From: Methylobacterium sp. Leaf125
Lineage (GTDB): Bacteria > Pseudomonadota > Alphaproteobacteria > Rhizobiales > Beijerinckiaceae
Assembly: GCF_001423085.1 (NCBI RefSeq)
Contig: NZ_LMNU01000001.1
Location: 613,495 to 677,494, forward strand
Length of the DNA: 64,000 nt
Direction of reading: 5' to 3'
The notes under the pieces were generated by a model. The model made no database searches. It saw only the letters and a program-made list of their open reading frames with translations, and was not told the origin of the DNA. Made by a program: the position numbers and the translations under genes. Shown here in pieces: positions 34,739-43,495 of the stretch (the stretch's first letter is position 1; every line of letters starts with the position of its first letter).

Positions 34739-34809
34739 ACCTCCGGGGCGACCGGCGGTCGTCGATCGCTCGTAGCCCCATGGTGAGTACCGATGACATG
34801 GACGGACCG

Positions 34810-35127
34810 ATGACCCGCACCTTTCTCACCCGCGCCGCCCTGGCGCTCGCCCTGTCGGCCTCGCCTCTGGCGGGCGCCGCCCGAGCGGAGTCGCTCGCAC
34901 CCACCGGTGGCGCGGGAAACACCGGGGTGACCACCCCGTCCATGGCGCCGGGCGCCGCGCCGCGGGCCAGCGACGCCGGGGGTCGCCCTGCGCCGAACGT
35001 CGTGGGCAATCCGAGCCCGAATTCCATTCCCGGAAGCAGCCCGGGCCTGAACATCGGTGGCACGCCGACCAGCGGTCCGCCCGGGACCGGTGGCGCAGCA
35101 GGCGGCCCGTCGATCGGAAACCAGTAG
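34810..35127 (+). CDS. Small exported Gly/Pro-rich protein, 105 aa
   Basis: MTRTFLTRAALALALSASPL followed by AGAARA is a signal peptide; an upstream ATG at 34780 would add 10 residues. The mature part is Gly/Pro/Ser/Asn-rich low-complexity sequence (GNPSPNSIPGSSPGLN). It resembles the 88-aa exported protein at 36032 in design, and both are followed by related hairpins. Probably an envelope protein of unknown function. Confidence 0.6.
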   Translation: MTRTFLTRAALALALSASPLAGAARAESLAPTGGAGNTGVTTPSMAPGAAPRASDAGGRPAPNVVGNPSPNSIPGSSPGLNIGGTPTSGPPGTGGAAGGPSIGNQ

Positions 35128-35333
35128 CGGGGCAAGCCGCCGGTCCGGGGGCGGTGCCCCCGACGCCAACCCCCGGCTGCCGGCGATCGGAGAGGTCGTG
35201 AGGAAGGCACCGGGGCGGTCAGTCTAATGGGAGAGCCACCATCCGGCCTGCGGCGTTCGCACAACCGCCGGATGAACCCGGCTCCGCCGTTCGTCTACCT
35301 CAGGCCTCCCGAGATCCGGGGGCCGCAGCCTTG
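35128..35333 (+). other. Structured intergenic region ending in a strong terminator
   Basis: No protein is supported. A 7-bp GC hairpin with a 3-nt loop lies at 35146-35162, just past the preceding gene. A second hairpin with 8-bp arms (35240-35247 with 35267-35274) lies downstream, followed by the terminator at 35334-35369. The stretch could be the 3' part of the upstream transcript or a small RNA; no RNA family was recognised. Confidence 0.4.
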
Positions 35334-35369
35334 ACACCCGCGCGGTTCACGCCGTGGCGGGTGTTTTTT
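35334..35369 (+). terminator. Rho-independent terminator
   Basis: Perfect 8-bp stem ACACCCGC/GCGGGTGT (35334-35341 with 35357-35364) with a run of six T, on the plus strand. It shares its arms and loop style with the terminator-like hairpins at 35888-35921 and 36397-36430. Confidence 0.8.
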
Positions 35370-35887
35370 GCGGCGCCTCCTGCGACACCGCCACGAATCG
35401 TCCCGTGCGACGGGTTTTGGCCGGATCGACCGACCGGACAGGGCGTCCGCGCGGCGCAGGAGTGGCGCGCTGTGCTTCGATAAACGCGACAACGCCGATC
35501 GCGATCCAGCGACCGGTCTTGTCTGCAAGACCTGCGATGCCCAGCACAGGGCTGTCTTCCGACGGCTCTCCGGGTCTCGTCGCGAAGGGCCGATGCAAAC
35601 GTGGGAAGATCTTCATGGGCCACCGCGAAGATCTTTTCTGCGGAGGCCGATCCGAACGGCCAGTCGCCCACAGGCGCGTCCGCACCGGAGATGCCGCCGG
35701 CGCGACGCACGTCCTCTCCTGTGCTGGCAGCCGCTGACGCGATGTGTCGAAGGCCTTCCGCGGCCTTGCGAAAACTCCGAGGCGTTTTTCGCGCTCTGTT
35801 GCCGGATTGTTGCTGCGAATCGCCTGCTCTTCGTGTCGTGTTCCTGCGTTGAGGTCGACGCCCGATCAACCGTTAGGCTTCATCGCG
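35370..35887. other. Region between two related terminators, possible decayed gene
   Basis: About 520 bp bounded by hairpins at 35334 and 35888. Frames exist on both strands, but none has a convincing start and product; a plus-strand gene may have decayed here. Confidence 0.35.
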
Positions 35888-35921
35888 CCCGCCCGGCTCC
35901 GGCCGCGGCGGGTTTTCCTTT
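35888..35921 (+). terminator. Terminator-like hairpin
   Basis: CCCGCC (35888-35893) pairs with GGCGGG (35907-35912), followed by a T-rich stretch. The 3' arm is the first unit of the 14-bp tandem array that follows. Confidence 0.6.
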
Positions 35922-35963
35922 GCGGGTTTTCCTCGGCAAGTTTTCCTCGCCAAGTTTTCCTGG
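35908..35963. repeat. Four tandem 14-bp repeats built on a terminator arm
   Basis: Units at 35908-35921, 35922-35935, 35936-35949 and 35950-35963 of the form GCGGGTTTTCCTCG; units 3 and 4 carry AAG for GGG. The first unit is the 3' arm and T-tract of the terminator-like hairpin. Confidence 0.75.
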
Positions 35964-35976
35964 GCGGGTCTCGATG

Positions 35977-36001
35977 GGAACGACGGAGCGGGCGGACTGT
36001 T
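35977..36001 (+). promoter_or_regulatory. Candidate EcfG-type promoter
   Basis: GGAAC-N16-TGTT: perfect -35 and three of four -10 positions. The predicted transcript starts near 36008, 24 nt before the ATG of the 88-aa exported protein. Confidence 0.55.
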
Positions 36002-36031
36002 GCCCTGGTGACCTCGCAACCAGGACCTCCC

Positions 36032-36298
36032 ATGATCAGAACTGCCGCCCTCGCTCTCGGCGCCTCCCTCTTCAGCTTGTCCGCCCTGGCCCAGCCCGCC
36101 ACGGCCCCCGGGGCCGCCCCCGGTCAACCGCGCGGCGCCGTGGTTCAGGGCCAGCCGAACACCACCGGCAACGACCCCAGCGTGTCCGTCTCACGGGGTG
36201 CGACCGGGGCCGAGACGGCGACCACGGACTCGGCCGCGGGCGGAAATGCCGGCAAGCCCGAGCAGGCCGTTCCCAACAGCAGCGCCGGTGGCCGCTGA
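36032..36298 (+). CDS. Small exported protein, 88 aa
   Basis: MIRTAALALGASLFSLSALA is a signal peptide (cleavage after ALA). The mature part is low-complexity Gly/Ala/Pro/Ser/Thr sequence with GNDPSVSVSRG and ends NSSAGGR. Family not recognised. A stress-type promoter match precedes it. A 16-bp tandem repeat and a terminator follow it. Confidence 0.65.
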   Translation: MIRTAALALGASLFSLSALAQPATAPGAAPGQPRGAVVQGQPNTTGNDPSVSVSRGATGAETATTDSAAGGNAGKPEQAVPNSSAGGR

Positions 36299-36307
36299 CA
36301 CCTGACG

Positions 36308-36386
36308 GTCTTCAGCAGGAGCCGTCTTCAGCAAGACGTGCTCCTGGCAAGATCTGCTCTTGGCAAGATCTGCTCCTGGCAAGACT
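36308..36386. repeat. 16-bp tandem repeats downstream of exported-protein gene
   Basis: Three units of TGCTCCTGGCAAGATC at 36339-36354, 36355-36370 and 36371-36386, preceded by two related copies of GTCTTCAGCAGGAGCC/GTCTTCAGCAAGACG (36308-36338). Confidence 0.75.
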
Positions 36387-36396
36387 AGAACGAGCG

Positions 36397-36430
36397 ACCC
36401 GCCCGGCTCACGCCGCGGCGGGTTCTTCTT
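36397..36430 (+). terminator. Rho-independent-type terminator
   Basis: CCCGCC (36398-36403) pairs with GGCGGG (36417-36422) and a T/C-rich tail follows. It ends the 88-aa gene transcript and closely resembles the hairpin at 35888. Confidence 0.7.
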
Positions 36431-36454
36431 GTCCGCGGGCAAGGCTTTGACGCC

Positions 36455-36523
36455 AAGCTCATTCATCGTCGATGGCCAAGCTCACCCATCGTCGATGGCC
36501 AAGTTCACCCATCGTCGATGGCG
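36455..36523. repeat. Three tandem 23-bp repeats at a gene 3' end
   Basis: Units at 36455-36477, 36478-36500 and 36501-36523, of the form AAGCTCACCCATCGTCGATG plus GCC. The last unit contains the stop codon and the last codons of the 93-aa minus-strand gene, so the gene end has been duplicated outward. Confidence 0.8.
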
Positions 36524-36786
36524 ATGTCGAACGCCATGCCGCGACCGGGTCCCTGGTCGGCGTAGTCGACGAGGACGTAGCCGCGCTCGCGCAGGGCGGC
36601 GTCGAGAGCGTCCCGGTGCTTTCGGAACGTCTGACCGATCGCCAGCGGCGTCAGGCGCGGATTGCCCTGACGAAGCTGGTCGACGCCGATGCTCAAGGGC
36701 GCGCCCTCGCGATCGGCGATGCGGATGAGGGCGGATGCCAGATCCGCGGCCTTGGTCTCGGCTGCCGATTTCGCCTTGAATGCCAT
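36505..36786 (-). CDS. Hypothetical protein, 93 aa
   Basis: Starts MAFKAKSAAETKAADLASAL; soluble, with N-terminal helices (AADLASALIRIADREG) and a DNA-binding-like helix-turn-helix feel in RLTPLAIGQTFRKHRDALDAALRERGYVL. It ends FDIAIDDG inside the repeat array at 36455-36523. Family not recognised. ATG at 36786 with GGATCC just upstream and no strong ribosome site. Confidence 0.55.
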   Translation of the reverse strand: MAFKAKSAAETKAADLASALIRIADREGAPLSIGVDQLRQGNPRLTPLAIGQTFRKHRDALDAALRERGYVLVDYADQGPGRGMAFDIAIDDG

Positions 36787-37267
36787 GATGGGATCCTCGT
36801 CTCGTCTCGTCGCGATGGGGCTGGCCCGAGCGGGTCCCGCCGCGTCCCAGCCTCTCCATCACCCGAGTCATCGATCGGGGCCCTGCGCCCTTCGGACCCT
36901 CTTGCATGGGAGGCGGACCACGCCGAGCGCCCGTATCGGCGCCGGGCCGCATCCCGTCTCAGATTGTGTTCCGTATTCGTTCTAGCAGATGCGCGGTCGG
37001 GATGCACGGGCGAACCGGTCTTCCTGGCAGGTTCGGCGCACCGGACAGAGCCACCTCCGCGGCGGCGGCAGAGCCGAACGAGGATCAGGGAGCGCGAAGA
37101 TCGTCGGCCCACTACAACCAGGCTATAGTATCTGGATCACAAGGACGTGTTTCGCGCCAGCGAACTTAACGCATGATAAGATCTGCGTTCGATCAGGGTC
37201 ACCTCAAGCAGAGGTAACGCGGCGTTCACTGAAGCTTTTGACGAAGACCTAAGGCCTTCTGGGCTTA
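36787..37267. other. Intergenic region, promoter area of the MHYT protein
   Basis: About 480 bp without a supported gene. The last 120 bp are more AT-rich and contain the inverted repeat AACGCA/TGCGTT (37168-37173 with 37184-37189) about 80 bp before the c-di-GMP phosphodiesterase-like gene. Confidence 0.45.
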
Positions 37268-39637
37268 ATGCGATGCATGATGCTTACCCTCGTCGCGCTT
37301 CTGGAAAGCCAGGCTATCCTCTCCGTCCTGGCCGCAGCGACGATCTGCACCCTGAGCGCCTGGCTGACGCTTCACCTGCTCCGGAACGCCGAAGCCGCGC
37401 CGGCGATCCGGCGCGGGCGATGGCTGGCGGGCACGGCCCTCGCGGCCGGTCTCGGAGTCTGGACCACGCATTTCCTCGGCATGCTCGGATACCGGACCGA
37501 CGTCATCCTGGGTTTCCACTCCGGTACCACCATCGCGTCCGCCCTGATCGCGGTGGTGGCGGTGGGCGTGCCCTTCGCGCTCTCTGCCCTGCCGAAGGGC
37601 CGCCTGGCCCGGGGCCTCCTGGGTGCGGTGGCGGGGCTGGGCATCGGCGCGATGCACATCACCGGTATGTCCGCCCTCGAAGGCTGCATACAGAGCCAGT
37701 CGGGCACGGCCAACGCCTTGGCGTACCTGCTGGGGGCGGTGGTGATGGCGGGGGTTCGCCTCCTGCCGGGGCGACGGCCCTTCGCTGCGATCGCCTGCGC
37801 GCTCATCGTCCTGGCGGTGTGCGGAACACACTTCACCTCCCTGGCCGGGACGGTGCTGGAGGGGCAGCCCACCGCGGCGCTCGGCCCGAACATCCAGGTC
37901 GCGCTGAGCATCCTGACCGCTGCCGGCGCGGCGATCCTGATCACCGGTGCCTTCATCGCCCTGGCGGCGACCCGCCGCTTCGAGGCCCAGGAACAGGCCC
38001 ATCTGAACGTCCTGGCGACGGCGCTCCAGAACATGTCCAACGGCATCCTGAAGATCTCGTCCGGGGGAACCATCGAGCTCTACAACCAGCGCCTGCTCGC
38101 CATGCTCGGCCTCGCTCCGGACGCCGTCAGGGTCGGGATGCCTCTCGCGGACTTTCTCCAGGCCACGGGGAATGCCAACGGATGGGATGCGGAGCGCATC
38201 GCCCGTGTGGTGGGCAACCACTGGCTCTGGATGGGCAGCGACGGGGAGACCCGGGTCGAGCACCTCTTCGACGACGGCCGGATCCTGTCGATCGCCTGCC
38301 AGCCCGTCGCCGACGGGGCCGTCCTGACCTACGACGACGTGACCCGGGACCGGCGCGCCCAGGCGGAGATCTCGCAACTGGCCTATCACGACCCCCTCAC
38401 GGGTCTGTGCAACCGGCGCGCGCTCAACGAACGGATGGGCGCCGCGTATCAGGCCGAGGCCCGATCCACCCTGCTCCTGCTCGATCTCGACCGGTTCAAA
38501 TTCGTCAACGACACCTTCGGCCACGCGATCGGGGACCAGTTGCTCGTCGCGGTGGCGGGCCGGCTGCGCGCGCTGATCGGCGAGGCGGACATCATTGCCC
38601 GGCACGGCGGCGACGAGCTCGCGATCCTCACGCCAGGCGATGCGACCACGGCCAAGGCCCTGGCGGACCGGATCGTGGCGGAGATCGAGAGGCCCTACAC
38701 CCTCGCGAGCATGACCGTGGTCGTCGGCTGCAGCATCGGCGTGTGCAGCGTCGACGACAGCACCAGCCCCAGCGACCTGATGCAGCGGGCCGACATCGCC
38801 TTGTACGAAGCCAAGCGCCGGGGCCGCGGGCTAGCGGTCGGCTACCAGCCCGGGATGATCGAGGCGATCGCCGCCCGCGGGCATCTCGAGAACGACCTGC
38901 GCGGCGCGCTCGCCCTGCGGCAGTTCTACCTCGTCTATCAGCCGATCCTGTCGCTCACGAGCGACCGGATCGTCTCCTGCGAAGCCTTGATCCGCTGGAA
39001 CCATCCGCACCGCGGACTGGTCTCGCCGGATGAGTTCATCCCCCTCGCCGAGGAGAACGGGCTGATCGTCTCGATCGGGCAATGGGTGCTGGACCAGGCC
39101 TGCCGGGAAGCCGCGACCTGGCCGGACGAGCGGCATCTGGCCGTCAACGTGTCCGCGGTCCAGCTCCGTTCGCCCCTCCTGCTGGCGCATGTCTCCGAGG
39201 CTCTGGCCCGGAGCGGCCTGCCCGCGAGCCGGCTCGAGCTCGAGCTGACGGAGACGGCGCTCGTCGAGGACGGGCCGCAGATCGCCCATACCCTGGACGC
39301 CCTGCGCCGGCTCGGCATCAAGATCGCGATGGACGATTTCGGGACGGGCTACTCCTCCCTCGCCCACCTGCGCGATCTTCCCCTCGACCGGATCAAGATT
39401 GATCGCAGCTTCGTCGCCGCGGCCCTGAACGACCGCCAATCCCTGGCGGTGATCAAGGCGGTGACGCAGATGGGCCGGGACATGAACATCCCGACCCTGG
39501 CGGAGGGCGTGGAAAGCCGCGAGCAGCTCGATCTCCTCCGGGCGATCGGCTGCGACGCGGTCCAGGGCTACCTGATCGGCCGGCCCGCCCGTCCCCAGGC
39601 GCTCGCCTACCCGGAGAGCGGCATCCGGGCGGCGTAG
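37268..39637 (+). CDS. MHYT-PAS-GGDEF-EAL protein, probable c-di-GMP phosphodiesterase with degenerate GGDEF
   Basis: 789 residues (start choice among 37268, 37277 and 37280 is open). Seven membrane helices carry MHYT motifs (WTTHFLGM near 65, AMHITGM near 123, THFTSL near 182), thought to bind copper or sense a diatomic gas. A PAS-like region (about 250-360) follows. The GGDEF domain (about 375-535) reads GGDEL at the active site, so cyclase activity is doubtful. The EAL domain (about 545-785) keeps EALIRW, the ELTE segment, DDFGTGYSSL, DRIKIDRSF and AEGVE. Expected activity: c-di-GMP hydrolysis at the inner membrane. The next gene is a diguanylate cyclase. Confidence 0.88.
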   Translation: MRCMMLTLVALLESQAILSVLAAATICTLSAWLTLHLLRNAEAAPAIRRGRWLAGTALAAGLGVWTTHFLGMLGYRTDVILGFHSGTTIASALIAVVAVGVPFALSALPKGRLARGLLGAVAGLGIGAMHITGMSALEGCIQSQSGTANALAYLLGAVVMAGVRLLPGRRPFAAIACALIVLAVCGTHFTSLAGTVLEGQPTAALGPNIQVALSILTAAGAAILITGAFIALAATRRFEAQEQAHLNVLATALQNMSNGILKISSGGTIELYNQRLLAMLGLAPDAVRVGMPLADFLQATGNANGWDAERIARVVGNHWLWMGSDGETRVEHLFDDGRILSIACQPVADGAVLTYDDVTRDRRAQAEISQLAYHDPLTGLCNRRALNERMGAAYQAEARSTLLLLDLDRFKFVNDTFGHAIGDQLLVAVAGRLRALIGEADIIARHGGDELAILTPGDATTAKALADRIVAEIERPYTLASMTVVVGCSIGVCSVDDSTSPSDLMQRADIALYEAKRRGRGLAVGYQPGMIEAIAARGHLENDLRGALALRQFYLVYQPILSLTSDRIVSCEALIRWNHPHRGLVSPDEFIPLAEENGLIVSIGQWVLDQACREAATWPDERHLAVNVSAVQLRSPLLLAHVSEALARSGLPASRLELELTETALVEDGPQIAHTLDALRRLGIKIAMDDFGTGYSSLAHLRDLPLDRIKIDRSFVAAALNDRQSLAVIKAVTQMGRDMNIPTLAEGVESREQLDLLRAIGCDAVQGYLIGRPARPQALAYPESGIRAA

Positions 39638-39833
39638 GCGCCGGCCCGCCCGGCAGCCCGCCTCGGCCGGCCGCCGGTGAAGGCGGTGCAACCGCCCGGG
39701 GGCTGAACCTCCGGGCGTCCGGTGGTGTGAATGTTAACCCAATTTGGGTGATCGATCGGGTGGCGGCGCGCGGTCGGGACCTGTCCGGATCATCACGCGT
39801 TCGGGGGCGTCTTCCGCCCGTTCAGGTAGAGCG

Positions 39834-40973
39834 ATGCAGAACGATTCACGGCTGTTCAGCCTGCCCCGCTGGCGCGTGACACGGTGGCTGACCGATGCGG
39901 GCCACGACGTCCCCGACGAGATCCGCAAGGCCCTCGTGGCGAGCCTGTTCGGGACGCTGCCGATCTTCGCCGGGGGTGTCCTGAACACCCTCGCGGTCTC
40001 GGCGCTCGTGGCGTGGCGTATGCCGCAGAAGCCGTTCCTGCTCTGGTGTGTGCTGGAGTGCGGCATCTGCCTCACCCGCCTCCTGGTGCTCGTCATCGCG
40101 CAGCGGGCCGCCGCCGCGCGCCGCAGGACCCCGACCGACCTCTACATCCTGCTCGGCCTCGCCTGGGCCGCGAGCGTCGGCTACGGCACCTTCATCAGCC
40201 TGACCAGCGGCGACTGGGTCGTGGCGACTCTGGCCTGCCTCTCCGCGGCGGCCATGGTCGGGGGCATCTCGTTCCGCAACTTCGGTGCGCCGCGCCTTGC
40301 GGGGGCGATGATTGTCCTGACGCTCGGCTCCTGCTGCCTCGCCGCGCCCTTCACCGGGGAGCCGCTCCTCCTCATCACATTCCTGCAGATCCCGTTCTAC
40401 CTCGCCAGCATGAGCGCGGCCGGGTTTCGCCTGAACCGGATGCTGGTGGCCACCATGCAGGCCGAGCGCGACCATGCGTTCCGGGCCCGGCACGACAGCC
40501 TGACCGGCCTTCTGAACCGCGCCGGACTGGCGGACGCGATCGCGGCGCGGCGCGATGATCTCGCAGCCCTGCTGTATCTCGACCTCGATGGCTTCAAGGC
40601 CATCAACGACACGCATGGCCACGCCGCGGGGGATCAGCTGCTCCAGGCCGTCGCGGAGCGCCTGCGGACCAGCGCGCGGCCGCAGGATGTGGTCGCGCGC
40701 ATCGGAGGCGACGAGTTCGTCGTCCTCACCGACGTCCTGGCGCCCGCGGCGCTGATCGCGTTCAGCGACCGGATCGTGGCGCAGATCTCCGTTCCCTTCG
40801 CCCTGGATCGCGCCCGGACGGTGCAGGTCGGGGTCAGTATCGGGATCGCGCTGGCGCCCGAGCATGGCACCGACCTGGCGGGCCTGCTCTCCGCAGCCGA
40901 CGCGGCGCTCTATGCCGCCAAGGCCCTGGGCAAGAGCCGCAGCGCCCTCGCACCCCTGCGCGCGGCGGCCTGA
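39834..40973 (+). CDS. Diguanylate cyclase with membrane sensor region
   Basis: 379 residues from the ATG at 39834 (AGGTAGAG upstream). Residues about 30-205 contain five or six hydrophobic segments forming a membrane input region. The GGDEF domain (about 215-375) is intact: DSLTGLLNRAG, LDLDGFKAINDTHGHAAGDQLL, IGGDEF. Synthesises c-di-GMP. It lies 197 bp downstream of the EAL-type enzyme on the same strand, so the two may balance the local pool. Confidence 0.92.
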   Translation: MQNDSRLFSLPRWRVTRWLTDAGHDVPDEIRKALVASLFGTLPIFAGGVLNTLAVSALVAWRMPQKPFLLWCVLECGICLTRLLVLVIAQRAAAARRRTPTDLYILLGLAWAASVGYGTFISLTSGDWVVATLACLSAAAMVGGISFRNFGAPRLAGAMIVLTLGSCCLAAPFTGEPLLLITFLQIPFYLASMSAAGFRLNRMLVATMQAERDHAFRARHDSLTGLLNRAGLADAIAARRDDLAALLYLDLDGFKAINDTHGHAAGDQLLQAVAERLRTSARPQDVVARIGGDEFVVLTDVLAPAALIAFSDRIVAQISVPFALDRARTVQVGVSIGIALAPEHGTDLAGLLSAADAALYAAKALGKSRSALAPLRAAA

Positions 40974-41244
40974 CCCGACGTGCAAGCAAGCGGTCGGGTC
41001 GGTCCGACTGCAGGGCCCGGCGACAATCCCTCGGGGCCGCGTGGCAAAGACCCAGTGACAAGGGCCGGGTGAGCCCGGCGCCGGAGCGGGCGGGGCGCAT
41101 CCGTGTCGGTGACCGCGCCCGGCGCGGCGTCGCTGGGCCGGCCGCGGATCGGTTTCCGCCGAGCTTGCGTTACCGTCCATCGCGACGGACCGGGCGGCAC
41201 TGGCCTGATTCCCCGATGGCGGCACCTGGGAAAGAGAACGAACC

Positions 41245-42561
41245 ATGGGAACGATCGCGGCAACGCTGGCGACCATCGCGGCGTCCACCTATTCCGACAC
41301 CCTCGCCGGACTTCCCGCGGGCTTCTCGCCCCTCACGGCCCCAGGGCTCACGAACGGCGCTTACGCCAACCAGAACGCGTACGGCGCGGCGGTGACCGGC
41401 ACGTTCGGCAATCAAGCCGTCGTCGTCCTGAGCTTCCGCGGGAGCGACGACCGGCAGGATTGGATCAACAACCTGCGCGATATCAACGCCGACTACATCA
41501 AGTTCTCCCCGCTGATATCCGCCGTCGACAGCTATGCGTCGCAGCACGACGCCACGGTGATCGTCACGGGACACAGTCTCGGCGGCGCCTTGACCCAGGT
41601 CTTCATGGCCAATCATCCGGACACCGGAGACGTGGTCTATCAGGCCGCGACCTTCGGCTCTCCCGGCGCCCTGATCGCATCCGCCGCGGATGACCGCATC
41701 GTGAACTACCAGATCGCCGACGACCCGGTGCCATATCTGGGGATGTACCGGGCCGAGATCGGGCAGACGGCCAGCGCCGACCCGATCTATGCCGGCACCG
41801 TGTCCGTGGGACTGTCCACCGCGATCGGGGACGGGGTCACGCCCCAGGACGTGGCGGCCTCCATCCCGAGCCTGACCGCCGACTACGTCAATCGCGGCAC
41901 CACGGACTACCTCCCGGGGATCAACGGGACGCAGACCACCCTGACATCGTCGCAGTTCCTTGATGCGGGCAAGTTCCTGAACACCTTCGTGACCTACGGC
42001 GCCGAGCACGACGTCTCAGTGTATGTCGCCCGGAGCGGCACCGCGTCCGTGCCCGATCCGGTGATCCGGAGCGCCGCGGCCACGACCGACCAGCCCGATC
42101 CGGTGTATCGCTTCTACGACACCAAGACCGGCGATCATTTCTACACCACCAGCGCGGCGGAGAAGGCACAGATCCAGGCCACGCTCCCGGGCTTCACCTT
42201 CGAGGGTACGCCGTGGTCCGTCCCGGACGAGAGCGCCGCCACCCACGACGTCTTCCGCTTCTACGATACGAAGACGGGGACCCACTTCTTCACCGACAGC
42301 GTGAACGAGCGCGACACCATCCGGGCGAGTCTCCCGAACTACACCTACGAGGGCGTCGCGTTCGAGGCCTACAACGATGCGAACGGCGCGGGGCACATCA
42401 CCCTGGAGCGCTTCTACAACACGCAGACCGGCCTGCATCACTTTGCGGGCAATGCCGAGGAAGCCGCCGGCATCGTTCAGGGGGCTGCGGGCCCGGGCTG
42501 GGTCGACGAGGGCAAGGCCTTCACCGTGCACGTCCCGACGGACGGCCTGCTGCACGCCTGA
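41245..42561 (+). CDS. Class 3 lipase-like protein with DUF5648 repeats
   Basis: 438 residues. Lipase-class-3 region (about 1-200): GTFGNQAVVVLSFRGSDD, nucleophile VTGHSLGGALTQ (Ser111), then a catalytic Asp region (IADDPVPYLGM). The C-terminal half (about 285-435) has three tandem DUF5648-type units with YRFYDTKTGDHFYTT, FRFYDTKTGTHFFTD and ERFYNTQTGLHHFAG. No signal peptide or RTX tail is visible, so the export route is unclear. Likely hydrolyses ester-linked lipids or a surface polymer. Confidence 0.82.
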   Translation: MGTIAATLATIAASTYSDTLAGLPAGFSPLTAPGLTNGAYANQNAYGAAVTGTFGNQAVVVLSFRGSDDRQDWINNLRDINADYIKFSPLISAVDSYASQHDATVIVTGHSLGGALTQVFMANHPDTGDVVYQAATFGSPGALIASAADDRIVNYQIADDPVPYLGMYRAEIGQTASADPIYAGTVSVGLSTAIGDGVTPQDVAASIPSLTADYVNRGTTDYLPGINGTQTTLTSSQFLDAGKFLNTFVTYGAEHDVSVYVARSGTASVPDPVIRSAAATTDQPDPVYRFYDTKTGDHFYTTSAAEKAQIQATLPGFTFEGTPWSVPDESAATHDVFRFYDTKTGTHFFTDSVNERDTIRASLPNYTYEGVAFEAYNDANGAGHITLERFYNTQTGLHHFAGNAEEAAGIVQGAAGPGWVDEGKAFTVHVPTDGLLHA

Positions 42562-43495
42562 GCCATCGCCCGTTCCGGCATCCTCGGTCCCGACCGACGC
42601 GATGCCGGCGCTCTGGCAGGCCGCAGGGGCGGCGTGACGGTCATCGGGAAGCCCCGGCCTACCTTTATCCGGCGGCTCACGTACGAAGGCCGTGGATCTC
42701 GATCGCCTGACGATCGCGGGGCGAGCGGGTGGCTTTGCGCCGCTCGGCTCTGCTGATCTGATGACGACCGCTGGCGCAAGCGCTTGGCGGCCCGATGACG
42801 GGGGCGGCCGGAGGCCGTCGGCGTATGTCTGCCCGTGTTCGATCACGACAGGGGCGTGATCGAGCGTGGGGAATACCACGCCGTTGCGAAACGCGTTTCG
42901 CCACGTCCCGTCGCGGCACCCGCAGGCGCCTTTTGCCGAGGACGGCCCGGCGCGGTGGAGCGGGTCTCCGAGCCGACCGCCGCCATCGCGGCACGGACGG
43001 ATCCGGCGATCGACGCGGGCCGACCACCTGTCCGGGACAGGGCTCGACGGGTCCGGGGCGGGGCACGACGCCACGCCGAGCCTGGCCCGGATGGGCGAGC
43101 GCAAGACGATCCTCCCGCCGCCGGATCGGAACGCCGCGGCGGACAGGGTCGGCCATGAGCGTGTCGATCACGCGACCCTGTCCGCCTCGAGGATGGCGTC
43201 CCGACTTCGACGTTCGCCGGTCGTTCGGGTCTCCATCCGGAACACTTGCGCGCCGCCGATCGAAGAAGCCCGGGACATTCTCGGGCTCCGGCTGCGCCAT
43301 CATCCGCTCGACTCACTTACGTAATCGGACCGCTCGCATGCGGGGTGGGCGCGTGTTGCAATATCCAGTAAGGATAATTCATGTTCCGCGCGGAAGGGGA
43401 TTGATAATTCTACTGCCTTCGGTAGCTTCGATTTGATCAGAGACTCAAATTCAATCGGCGCCGGCCGGCGAACCATCCCATCCGAGCTTCAGAAC
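42562..43495. other. Gene-poor region
   Basis: About 930 bp. Both strands have long frames that overlap each other, but none shows a recognisable protein, signal or start, and frame quality falls off at each end. Nothing can be called; it may hold a decayed gene. Confidence 0.5.

Noticed and set aside
35347..35616. Possible 89-aa minus-strand gene with one hydrophobic stretch
   Set aside because: Its 3' end runs through the terminator hairpin at 35334-35369 and it lacks a good ribosome site; support too weak.
42677..43303. Overlapping ORFs on both strands in the gap after the lipase
   Set aside because: Low-complexity Arg/Pro/Ser-rich products, no motifs, mutual overlap.
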